From contig JACVTC010000126.1 in assembly GCA_016946835.1 (NCBI GenBank), forward strand, positions 477,501 to 539,722: a stretch of DNA of 62,222 nucleotides, given 5' to 3'. The translations under genes and the position numbers were made by a program. Below, piece by piece: positions 49,001-58,500 of the stretch (the stretch's first letter is position 1; every line of letters begins with the position of its first letter). The notes below the pieces were generated by a model. It worked only from the letters and a program-made list of their open reading frames with translations, did not search any database and was not told where the DNA came from. Origin of the DNA: Neocallimastix lanati (nom. inval.) (Eukaryota > Neocallimastigomycota > Neocallimastigomycetes > Neocallimastigales > Neocallimastigaceae).

Positions 49001-49978
49001 AAAAACTTTTATTGGAATCATATGATTAAAGATATCAAAAGAATTGTTAGTAATTGTGAAAAATGCCAATTAAATCGTCCTCAACCATATCCAGAACCAA
49101 CCGAAAACCATCCAACTAAAGTGGAGGGTCCCTTTGTGCATTTAGGATTAGATATTATAGGACCGTTACCAAAAACAAGAAATAATAATCAATATATTAT
49201 AGTAACTGTTGATTACTTTACCAAATGGGTTGAAGCCGAACCCACTGAAAACATAACTTCCTCTGATATAATTAAATTTTTAATAAACGTTTTTGCAAGA
49301 CATGGTGTACCTCAAGTTATTACTACTGATAATGGAGTCCAATTCACTTCTGATATGACTAAAATCTTTCTTGATTTTTATGATGTATATGTTAAATTTG
49401 TAGCTACTTACCACCCTGAATCAAATGGCCTTACTGAAAATCGAAATAAAGAAATTGGAAAATTACTTCGTTTATTAGGAAGGAAAAATCAAGATTGGGA
49501 TGAAGTTTTACCTTCTGCTTTATGGGCACTTCGAACTACCAAAAATACAGCTACTGGACATTCTAGTTTTGAATTAGTATATGGAAGAGAAGACCAACAG
49601 CCTTATGATATAGCCATAAGAACAATTGAAAATGCAGGTAAATCATATGATGAAATTTTAATGGAAAAATTTGTTCGTCATTATCAATGGACTAGAGAAG
49701 CATGCGAAAATGTGAAGAATGCTAACAAGTATTGGGCAACAAGACGAGAAGAACAAATAAGTATGAAAAAGGGAAAAGAATTAAAGGCTGGTGATCTTGT
49801 TCTTGTTAGAAACTTTAGCCGCACTAAGCTAGAACCATATTACAATGGACCATTTAAAATTTTAAAAATTCAATTCAACACGGCAACCCTAATCGATCAG
49901 AAGACTGGAAAGCAACTCGATAGGAATGTTCACTTTAAAAATTTAGTAAAGTTTAACTCCGCTTACAGAGAAGCTTGA
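45974..49978 (+). CDS. gypsy element 1 Pol (protease, RT, RNase H, integrase)
   Basis: Open in the -1 frame for 1334 codons from the slip site; the first ATG is at 46163. Residue numbers count from that ATG. After a charged Asn/Lys-rich linker comes an aspartic protease with LLIDSCSN (D247; Ser-Cys instead of the usual Thr/Ser-Gly). The RT has WRLCIDYRKVN, DLFSGFHQI, MPFGLTGAPSTFQ and active site FIDD (D598/D599). RNase H (RTDASYNGIGG, YTDHKPL) follows, then the integrase zinc domain (HNIGHEGYY, CEKC) and catalytic D997, D1056, E1092, which is exact DD35E spacing. It ends with a GPF (GPY/F-type) module and no chromodomain. No frame breaks. Confidence 0.95.
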   Translation, partial: LLNGSRSTPNDKTIASLNNLQNNTFTKNTPIDNNSFNEESEEFDFSDTPDSEDDIIINAIKRKMNDNNSEKEESNSKKVHKSLKDNPRPFATPALRKKKENELHNKPNKAYKNQILPSILTQPNINKEKQKEKELRNMTRVRESKEENNNYSSKGKEKVESEDILVIDNEIEDLEMNKDNQQNKTNTLEKLISTKTKETNNGNTQLVKRNIKMMNNKEPYNIMDDLNNLKSSITIGQLLNACPKIRSQLTQGLKLEKSKIIGTVDNVIARTLLVNNYDHSYISKSNEVAEEDLAMVDASVDGVLGKLLIDSCSNLSIVTKQYFDKLPGEYETVGKSRGRIQLATQDEEYSEGIIVRLPVKINNYEFNADFRIIEKEDSFYDMLINFKTQIDHCLFIHPTLNSLCKLLSESEYEEIAKINNQYYDEESIICTIRKVKETNNEKEIIKELTPMEFIESDEFLSTLNKDYKEQIIKILKEMIDIVATSTEELTPSKLSPHKIRLKANSKPVKLRSYRLTKLKSDILKEELTKLIKKGLIEPSCSEWSSPVVLILKHNGKWRLCIDYRKVNDMTEKDSYSVPYIDEIFDSLGGAKIFTTLDLFSGFHQILMDEESVEVTTFTTKFGNYQFKVMPFGLTGAPSTFQREMNKILFPFIGEFVYVFIDDVLIYSKSIEEHLIHIKQVLEVFKENKLKINIEKCHFLQTEVDVLGHKLTTKGLSPMESKITAIKKWEAPSSIHELRSFLGAVGYYRDFIPKYAQITSPLCKLLKKNTKYEWNKEQQESFELLKEKLINAPILKFPSFDKPFIIRTDASYNGIGGVLLQKEEETGKEHPIHFISRSLKKAEKNYGITDLEGTALFYCMTKFKSYIEGNPLPTTIYTDHKPLVGLFKNKEPLNARQTRWCLTASMLGINIKYESGKKNVLADALSRMKSKEERKILLTKITDGNNEELLSKVIKEFINEKFTVIDGEDYFIDNGNYRKLITDENERFKLILEAHNIGHEGYYKTYQRLKKNFYWNHMIKDIKRIVSNCEKCQLNRPQPYPEPTENHPTKVEGPFVHLGLDIIGPLPKTRNNNQYIIVTVDYFTKWVEAEPTENITSSDIIKFLINVFARHGVPQVITTDNGVQFTSDMTKIFLDFYDVYVKFVATYHPESNGLTENRNKEIGKLLRLLGRKNQDWDEVLPSALWALRTTKNTATGHSSFELVYGREDQQPYDIAIRTIENAGKSYDEILMEKFVRHYQWTREACENVKNANKYWATRREEQISMKKGKELKAGDLVLVRNFSRTKLEPYYNGPFKILKIQFNTATLIDQKTGKQLDRNVHFKNLVKFNSAYREA

Positions 49979-49980
49979 GT

Positions 49981-49996
49981 CTTCGTCGGGGCATCT
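49981..49996 (+). other. gypsy element 1 polypurine-tract region
   Basis: CGTCGGGGCATCT directly precedes the 3' LTR. The GGGGCATCT end is shared with element 2, so it is probably the plus-strand primer site. Confidence 0.5.
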
Positions 49997-50494
49997 TGAT
50001 AAGAATGTACTAAATAATGCATTCTTAATTAAATCTACGATTTATTTCTAATACATTATGTGTACATTATTATTTTTGTACTTTAATAAATTTTTAAATC
50101 CAAAGATCAAAAATTAAATCAAAAATTATATTAAACTTTAGATTTTTATATTAAATCTTATATTAAAAGTAATATTTTTATATATTTAAAACTTATATTA
50201 GCAATATTAATAATAAATCTTATTTTTTTTTTATATTAATAATGAAAATTTATATTAATAATATTTTTATATATTGATAATTAAAAATTTATATATTATA
50301 TTTTAACTTTTTATTATAAAATTTTATATCGAAATGTTTTATTTTATATTGAAAAATATTTTATTTTATTAAAAACCTTTATATTAGAATAGTATTTTTA
50401 TTTTTATTTGAATATTTTAACAGATTGTAATAAAAATTATAGCCAATTAAATAAATTCTTATTAGTAATATTTTAGATATTTTTAAATAAATAA

Positions 50495-50540
<46 letters not shown>

Positions 50541-50838
50541 TTTTATTAATATTATAAATGTATTTTATTTATATTGTTATAATTAAATTTTATATAACTA
50601 ATTATAAAATTCAATTTAAATTTAATAGTTTTTATAAAAAAAAAAAAAATAAATAAAATGTAATTTAGTGGCAAGAACAACTTTTATGCCTTGAAAAAAG
50701 TATAAATAGTTGTAAATTTTGCTACTAATTTTTAAATATCATCAAGTAAAATTAATAAAATAAATAAAAATAATAAATAAATGAATAAAATTTGTGTTTC
50801 CTTACTTTATTTTTATTTAATTCTCTAAAACCTTAACA
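49997..50838 (+). repeat. gypsy element 1, 3' LTR
   Basis: 842 bp, same as the 5' LTR apart from one A in the A-tract. It is followed by the AGAT target duplication. Confidence 0.92.
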
Positions 50839-50842
50839 AGAT

Positions 50843-52192
50843 GATAAATAACAAAATTATTAAATTAAAATAAATAATAAAAAAACAAATTCTTGTTAAG
50901 TTGGTACTTAGATTAAAGGGTAAACTTGGTTGGAAGCCTTTAATCTAATAACCTTTTGATATTATTTTATTTTTTTAAATTGATTTATTCAAATATAAAA
51001 TATTATTTTATTATTAAACTTTTAATTAACTATATTTTTATTTAATATGTTTTATTATAAAGTTATCAGATTATTTGTAAATAATAATCTTACAAAGATT
51101 TAAAAAAGAATATTTTTTAGTTCTTTTATATTTTGAAAAACAATATAAAATATTTAATAATATATTTTAATAAATACTAATTTAAAGATAACAATATAAA
51201 ATATAATTTTAATATATAAAGTAATAGAATAATACATATATAATATAAGATAATAAAAATATATAAAATAATATAATTAATAAAAAACAATTTTTATAAA
51301 TAATATTCAACTATATTAATTAATATAAAAAGGGATAATGTTAATTAATATGTAATACAATATTAATCAATTAATATATTAGGGGTTCAATAATGTATAA
51401 AAGGGGTAATATTAATTAATATGTAATACAATATTAATTTGGTTATGAACGGTACAAGGATTTAAGGAGTACAAATTATATTTATAATTAAATTGTTATT
51501 TTTGTAGTATTAAATATAAATTAATTTGTATCAAATCCTTGACAATTCTTGATAAAGTTTTCTAACTTAACCCAAAAATTAATCCATTCTAAAAAAAAAT
51601 TAAATCCATATTTAAGAAAAATTAATTAAATAAAGATAATTAAAATAAAATAATAATAAATTAATTAATCATTAATAATTTTAATTAAAAACTAAAATAA
51701 ATTAATAAATAATATTTTTCTAAAACAACAAATAAACAAAATAATAAACATATTTAATAAATTATAAACAACAAATAAACAAACTTATAAACAACGCAAA
51801 ATTAAAATTAAATAGTTAAATAATTTTTTAAGTTACTTTTATTTAAAATAATGATTATTTTATTTATTTTATAACTCAACTTTTATAAACAAATTGTAAT
51901 TAAAATAACATTTTAAAACTTATCTTTATTAACATTTTAATTGTAAATATTGTTTAATTTAATAATAAATTATTCTTTATTTCTCTTTTATTAATTTTAT
52001 TATTTTTAATGTAAATAGTTTAAAATCAAAGAAAAATATAAAAACATGTAAATATTTCTTATAAATTATTCTTTATTATTAATTAGTTAATAAATTATTA
52101 TAAATATTTTATTAGTTTTAATAATCAATTTTTTTATGATTATTAATTATTTAATAAATTATTATAAATATTTTATTAGTTTTAATAATCAA
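50843..52192. other. AT-rich region between the two gypsy elements
   Basis: No gene seen. A perfect 12-bp hairpin is at 50908-50948 (TTAGATTAAAGG / CCTTTAATCTAA, 17-nt loop). A block of about 40 bp containing TTAATTAATATGTAATACAA is repeated at about 51334 and 51411. From about 52070 a 62-bp unit ending TTTTAATAATCAA recurs about four times and continues into the left inverted-repeat arm. Confidence 0.5.
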
Positions 52193-52608
52193 AAAGTATG
52201 ATTATTAATTATTTAATAAATTATTATAGATATTTTATTAGTTTTTAATAATCAATTTTTATGATTATTAATTAGTTAATAAATTATTATAAATATTTTA
52301 TTAGTTATTAATAATCAATTTTATTATTAAAATTTAAAATAAATTAGTATAAATAATAAATATTCCATTTTATTATTTTATTAGTTTTAACAATTATTTT
52401 ATTAATTTAAACAAAATTAATTATTAAATAAATAAAGATTAATATTAAAATAAAAATAAATTTTTTTAATAAAACATTTTTGTGTTTAATAATAAAACAT
52501 ATTTATTTTTTTTAAATTTCTTAAATCAATTTTATTCAGTATTTATCCTTTTATTCACTTCTACAAAATTTAATTTTTGTAGATTAAGAATATTAGGTAT
52601 AAATCAGA
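52193..52608. repeat. left arm of inverted repeat flanking gypsy element 2
   Basis: Reads as the reverse complement of 61829-62222 with scattered substitutions and many one-base indels. It starts AAAGTATGATTATTAATTA and ends near GGTATAAATCA next to the 5' LTR. It includes part of the 62-bp tandem repeat. Confidence 0.85.
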
Positions 52609-52612
52609 GAAA

Positions 52613-53225
52613 TGATGCATGTCCAGTAAAAATAATAGAAAATAATAGAAAAATTATTTAGAAAAATTATTAATATAAATATTTATTAAAAATTAATTTT
52701 ATATAATGAATCTTAAAATATATTATTAATATATTATTAAAGATAATTTATTATTATTAATTATTAAAATATTAAATTAAATAATAATATTAAAAATATT
52801 AAAAGAATTGTTGATAATATAGTAAAATTAGTTATATTAATTATAACGGAGATTGAATGTTTAATTAAATTGATGTTAATATTAAAATAATTTTTAAATA
52901 ATATTAAACAATATGAATTAATAGTTATAAGTAAAAAGTTATGAATATTTATATTTATTAATTAATTTTAGTGTTTCGATAAATAAAATTTATAAAATTA
53001 GTAAAAAATATAATTATGAAAATAATTTATAAATAAATATTTTTTTTTTTTAGGAATAATAATAAAACATGTATTTTTTTTTATGATAAAATATAATAAA
53101 TAAAATAATAAAAGATAAATAAATAAAAAGTAAATATAATTATTGTAATATAATATTCTTGGAGTAATTCCCTTTTGCACAAACGCCCAACTAACATATA
53201 CGGTATTTAATAAAATATCGTATCA
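52613..53225 (+). repeat. gypsy element 2, 5' LTR
   Basis: Starts TGATGCATGTCCAG and ends CGTATCA; 613 bp. The exact right edge is uncertain by a few bases because AAAA follows in both copies. Confidence 0.82.
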
Positions 53226-53229
53226 AAAA

Positions 53230-53247
53230 TGGTGGAGAATCCGGGCG
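53230..53247 (+). other. gypsy element 2 primer-binding site
   Basis: TGGTGGAGAATCCGGGCG, 4 nt after the LTR. The first nine bases equal those of element 1, implying tRNA primers with the same 3' end. Confidence 0.65.
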
Positions 53248-53381
53248 TGCAAACCAAGAATATTATGAAATTTATATTTATATTGATATTTACTTTTTAA
53301 AAAATAAAGACAATTAAATAATTAATATTAAATTAAAATTAAATAATTAATTTTTTTATAATAGTAATATATAAATTTATA

Positions 53382-53434
<53 letters not shown>

Positions 53435-54105
53435 ACCTAAAATTATTATGATTATTATTAAATAATAATTAAAGGTAACTGGGAGTTCGAACCAGAATAA
53501 AAACGAATAAGTCTTTAATTATTATTATTAGTATAGTTAATTTTTTTTTATTATCATCTTTATTAGTAATTAAAGACAACTGGGAATTCGGACCAGTATA
53601 AAAACGAATAAACCTTTAATTAAGAAATGATATTATAATAAAAAGTAGTAATAGTTTAGTATAAAAATTAATATTAAATAATATTTTATTAATAGTATAT
53701 GTGATAATATTTAGAAAAAAAAAATAATAGATAATATTTTAATAATAATAATAAATAATATTTTAGTAATGGTGAATTAAGTAATAATTAATAATAATAA
53801 ATGATATTTTAGTAATAGTGAATTAAGTAATAATTAATAATAATAAATAATATTTTAGTAATAGTGAATTAAGTAATAATTAATAATAATAAATAATATT
53901 TTAGTAATAGTAATATTTTAGTAATAGTGTATAAAATAAGAATTAATAATAATAATAATAATAATTAAATGATATTTTAGTAATAGTGAATTAAGTAATA
54001 ATTAATAATAATAAATAATATTTTAGTAATAGTGAATTAATAATTAATAATAATAAATAATATTTTAATAATAGTAATATTTTAGTAATAGTATATAAAA
54101 TAAGA

Positions 54106-54141
<36 letters not shown>

Positions 54142-54238
54142 TATAATAACAATAATAATAACAATAATAAAAATAACATTATTATACTCGTAAAAGTATA
54201 TAAGAATATAATTTCAAATTAAAATAATAATTAGATAA
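53248..54238 (+). repeat. gypsy element 2 leader with hairpin and tandem repeats
   Basis: No gene. An A49 tract lies at 53385-53433. A unit of about 50 bp occurs twice (about 53472-53522 and 53570-53621), each with a CTGG...CCAG hairpin and ending in AAAAACGAATAA. At about 53745-54150 a unit containing ATATTTTAGTAATAGTGAATT is repeated at least six times, then ATA repeats lead to gag. Confidence 0.65.
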
Positions 54239-55543
54239 ATGGCGGACGCTTCGAAAATTAGAAGAGACTTACCATACTTAGCAAATTATGGTAAGGACAT
54301 AGATTCTTGGATAGAAGATTTCAAAAATGTTATGGAAATTTACAACATCGAGGAACCAAACAGAATTTTTATTTGGGTAAAGAACGCAGTAGAGGCTGAC
54401 ATAAAAAACCTTTTAAAATCTTTATGTACTACAAGAAATAATGTTAAAAGGTTTCCCTCATATAAAGAAATCCAGAGAGCCATTGAAGATTATTTAGAAA
54501 TTACTCAAAATGATAAGTGTTCAATTTTAAAGGCCTTAAAAATAAAAAGAAATGAGACAATTAAAGGATTTAATTATAATTATTTAACTCTTTATCATCG
54601 ACTTGACTTGGAATATAAAAAATTAATATGTGTCGATGATTATTTAAATGCTATACATGATAGGGTATATGTACATTCTCAAGTAATTTTGGCCAACTGT
54701 AAAACATTAACAGAAGCGTTCGAAGTAGCAGAACGTGCAGAAAAAGCTGAAGTACGAACTATAACAAACAAAAATTCTCAGAATGTTATGGTATATCAAA
54801 ACAACATAAATAAAAATAATAACAATTTATTAAATCATCCAATTTATAGGAGCTTAAGAGAACATGGAAATAATTTAGATAATTCATATCAAGCGTCATC
54901 ATATGTTATGGGTTATATAAATGAAAACTCCACCAATAATAGAATGTTTACACCAGGTAGATATAGTAACAATAAAAATAAAAGTTTTAATAATAATAAT
55001 AATTATTATCACGGAGTAGAACAAATTCAACAAAATAATACTTATGATACAAGAAGATTCTATAATAACTACGAACCAAAAGCTAGAAAATCAGTTATGT
55101 GTTACTCATGTAAACAAGTAGGACATAAAGCTTATGAATGTCCTAATAATAAAAATAATGGTAGTAATAGAAATAATAATCTTTATAATATGAATAATAA
55201 TGATATGGGTAATAATTATAATAATAATTTTGATTATAATAATAATAGTAATAAATATAACAATTATTATAATAATAGTAATAAAAATGGCTACAATAAT
55301 TCTTTTAATGGTAGTAATTATTACTTTAATAAAAATAATAAATTTACTGGAAATAATATTGCTAATAGAAATAATCATAATTTTAATGAGAATAATATTC
55401 CCACTGGAAATAATAATTTTAATAGAAATTCTAATGGAATAAATCAGGATATTAATACTACTAGTTCAAATATTAATAGTAATTTCAAAGCTAATGTAAA
55501 TAATAATAATAATAATGGAGATAGCTTTAATAATTTAAACTAA
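54239..55543 (+). CDS. gypsy element 2 Gag
   Basis: 434 aa from ATG at 54239, uninterrupted. The N-terminal capsid-like domain (YGKDIDSWIEDFKNVMEIY, IKGFNYNYLTLYHRLD) is followed by an Asn-rich linker and a canonical zinc knuckle CYSCKQVGHKAYEC (near residues 289-302). A long Asn/Tyr-rich tail ends in AAT TTA AAC TAA, placing the slippery site on the last sense codons. It is the only intact ORF of this element. Confidence 0.9.
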   Translation: MADASKIRRDLPYLANYGKDIDSWIEDFKNVMEIYNIEEPNRIFIWVKNAVEADIKNLLKSLCTTRNNVKRFPSYKEIQRAIEDYLEITQNDKCSILKALKIKRNETIKGFNYNYLTLYHRLDLEYKKLICVDDYLNAIHDRVYVHSQVILANCKTLTEAFEVAERAEKAEVRTITNKNSQNVMVYQNNINKNNNNLLNHPIYRSLREHGNNLDNSYQASSYVMGYINENSTNNRMFTPGRYSNNKNKSFNNNNNYYHGVEQIQQNNTYDTRRFYNNYEPKARKSVMCYSCKQVGHKAYECPNNKNNGSNRNNNLYNMNNNDMGNNYNNNFDYNNNSNKYNNYYNNSNKNGYNNSFNGSNYYFNKNNKFTGNNIANRNNHNFNENNIPTGNNNFNRNSNGINQDINTTSSNINSNFKANVNNNNNNGDSFNNLN

Positions 55544-55585
55544 ATAATGGGAGAAGGACAACTCCCGTTAACCAAACCAAACTTC
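55534..55585 (+). promoter_or_regulatory. -1 ribosomal frameshift signal, gypsy element 2
   Basis: TTTAAAC at 55534-55540 in correct register, a 7-nt spacer, then GGGAG (55549-55553) paired with CTCCC (55562-55566) around an 8-nt loop, with a flanking T-G wobble. The geometry is the same as in element 1, although loop and spacer bases differ. CTTC at 55582-55585 could pair with GAAG (55553-55556), a weaker pseudoknot candidate. The -1 frame is open to 56490. Confidence 0.82.
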
Positions 55586-58500
55586 AAACTTATAATAAAA
55601 ATAATAGTATTAATGAAGAATATGTAAATTTAACATACTCTCCCAAGTTAAATAATAATACTATGAAAACAAAAAATAATTATAATAATACTAATGATAA
55701 TAATTTACATAATAATAATAATAATAATAACTTACATAATAATAATAATAATAATAATAATTCATATAATGCTAGTGCAACTTCAAATAATGATGTAATA
55801 AATAATGGATATCCTTATAATGATAATTCACATAATTATGATATAAACAATAATTATTTAAATAAGAATAATAAAATAAATTATACAAACAGTTTATTTG
55901 ATGATAATCATACAAGTATTGATAATATTTATTCCAATAATAATAATAATAATAACTTAAATAATATAGAATATCTTAGTAAGAATACTAGTAACGGTTA
56001 TAAATTAAATAATAGTAATCATAACAACATCTATGAAAATGACACTATTAATAAACAAGTTAACAATGATGTTAATATAAATAATACTTATAAAAATAAT
56101 AATGATGATCAAAGTAACAATGAAATTGATTTAAATAGAATTTCTATAAATGATAATGAAAAGAAAATTAATAATGAACCTAATTCAAATAATATTTATA
56201 ATAATTTTGATAATTACCATAATGAGGAAATTATCGCTGTTGCCCAAAAGAAAGGTAAAAATAATTCAATAAAAATCTCCCCATATACCAAAGAAATAAA
56301 GAAAAAGCTTATAGATAATCCAGTTCCAATTATTACAAATGCTATGAAGAAAAATACTATTATGAAAAGAAAATTAAACATTAATAAATTAGCAACTACA
56401 GGAACACCTGATATGATAATAGATGAGGGAGGAACGAATGTCAAACTATCAACAGAAAAAGAAGAAGGTAAAGAATTTAAAAGAAAATAAAGATCATAAA
56501 AATGTTACTTTCAATGAATCTATTGAAATTTTTGAGGATTCACAACCACCAACTAATCAAACAATAACTAATAATAATACAAATAAATTAGAATATTTGG
56601 ATCTTTCTTATATCAATCAACCAAATATTAGAAATGTAAAAAAAGCGAATAAATTGAATAAAATAAATGAAATACTGAGCAGTAACAAAGATGATATACC
56701 CATCAATGTTAAAAGTTATTCCAAGCCAGAGAAACACATAAAAATGATGGAAGATTTTAATGAATTTAAAATTAAGGACTTTATCAAGGAAGTAGCATCA
56801 ACCGAAGTCATAACGAAGTTAGTATATTTGTTAGACCTGTTTCCAAAGTTCAGGTCAGAATTTACAAAAGCATTAAAATTAACCGAAGGAAAAGAGAAAA
56901 TAAAGAAAAATTTGAATACATCTTTAATAAATGTAATGACAATTATAAGCCAACATAAAGTGATTAAAGTTAAAGGCACTGTGGATAAGAAACCAGCTGA
57001 AATTTTCTTGGACTCGTGTGCTAGCGTTAATTTGATTACCACTACGGCTTTAAAAAAATTAAAATTAATAAAAATCCTATTGGGAGAATATCCGAAAAAA
57101 TTTTTCAGGTATATTCCAACAATTCAACTTGTTCAGATATTTATGAACTAAAAATATCTATTGGAAATTACACTTTTACGATTACTTTAGGAAAATTGAT
57201 AAGGATGATATCTTTGATATATTAATAGGTATTGACACACTTAAACGAAATAGATTTGATATAAATTTAGTTAATGATACCTTATATCATATTGATGAAA
57301 ATAATAATCCTATAGAATTAGCTTCTTTATTTTATGATGTTAGCTTGAGTCCTTCTGAAAGTACAAATAGAATTAATGACGAAGAAAATAATATGAATAA
57401 GGAGAATAATATAAATAATAATTCTTCTGAAGAGAATAATGGGGATTCTGAAACTAGTTGGAGGTGACAATGATAATAATAATGATAATAATACATATAC
57501 TTTTTACATATGCTAAATCAGAGTTACCTAATATTAACATAAATAATTTTAATGTAAAATTACCTTTCTTTAATAGTGTCGACATCGATAAAGAAAATAA
57601 TATCAAAATAAAAACGAATAATAATAAGAATGATGATAAATTGACAATTATAAAATAAATGATCATAAAAATTAATTCTAAAGTTACAAACAATATAAAT
57701 CCCATACTACATTCTAAACTTCCATCAAAAATCGATTCTGATCAAAACGGCAATAACCAAATTAAATAGTAATTATAAATTAGTATGATAGAAATATTGA
57801 AAGGAAAGAATATAAGAATAAACGGTTGATATTACAACACAATTGATTCCATCTCTTTTATTAATAACTAATGAAGTACTACATAATGAAAACGAGGTTT
57901 GCAACAGACGACACAATATCTAAACTGGAAATGATTCACTCTATTGTAAAAAATTACCAGAAAATTTGAAAGCTGATGTAGAAAAATTATTTTTAAATTA
58001 ATATTAGTGTTCTTGCACTGAAAATCTGACGATTTGGGTTCGTCACAGCTATATCCTCATAGAATTAATTAATACAGGAACAACACCTATTAAACAGAGG
58101 GCCTACCGTATTTCAAAAGTGCAAGCTGATGCACTTAAAAGGAATTAATTAAACTTATACATAATAACTTAATTGTCCCTTCTAGTTCTCCTTGGTCTCT
58201 CCTGTAGTAGTACTGGTACCGAAAAAGAATGGTCAAGTGAGAATGTGTGTTGACTACAGGAAGATAATAATTGTACATTAAAGGACGCTTATGCACTTCC
58301 TTTAATAGATGATATACTTTACTATGTTAGCGGTGATATTTCTATTTTGTCTACTATTGATCTCTTCTCAGGGTACCATCAGATTCCTATGCATTCTGAT
58401 GATAAAGATATCACTTGCTTTACGACCATTTACGGAAACTTTAATTTTGAAGTTATGCCTTTTGGACTATGCAACGCTCCCGCATACTTTTCAAAGGGAG

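Larger units (their letters stand above)
42771..50838 (+). mobile_element. intact Ty3/gypsy LTR retrotransposon (element 1)
   Basis: 8068 bp with LTRs that are identical by eye except for an A-tract of 43 versus 42 nt, and a 4-bp target duplication AGAT (42767-42770 and 50839-50842). It has a primer-binding site after the 5' LTR, a long repetitive leader, gag, a -1 frameshift module and a full pol in protease, RT, RNase H, integrase order. All key residues are present and no internal stop breaks it, so it looks young and potentially active. Confidence 0.93.
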
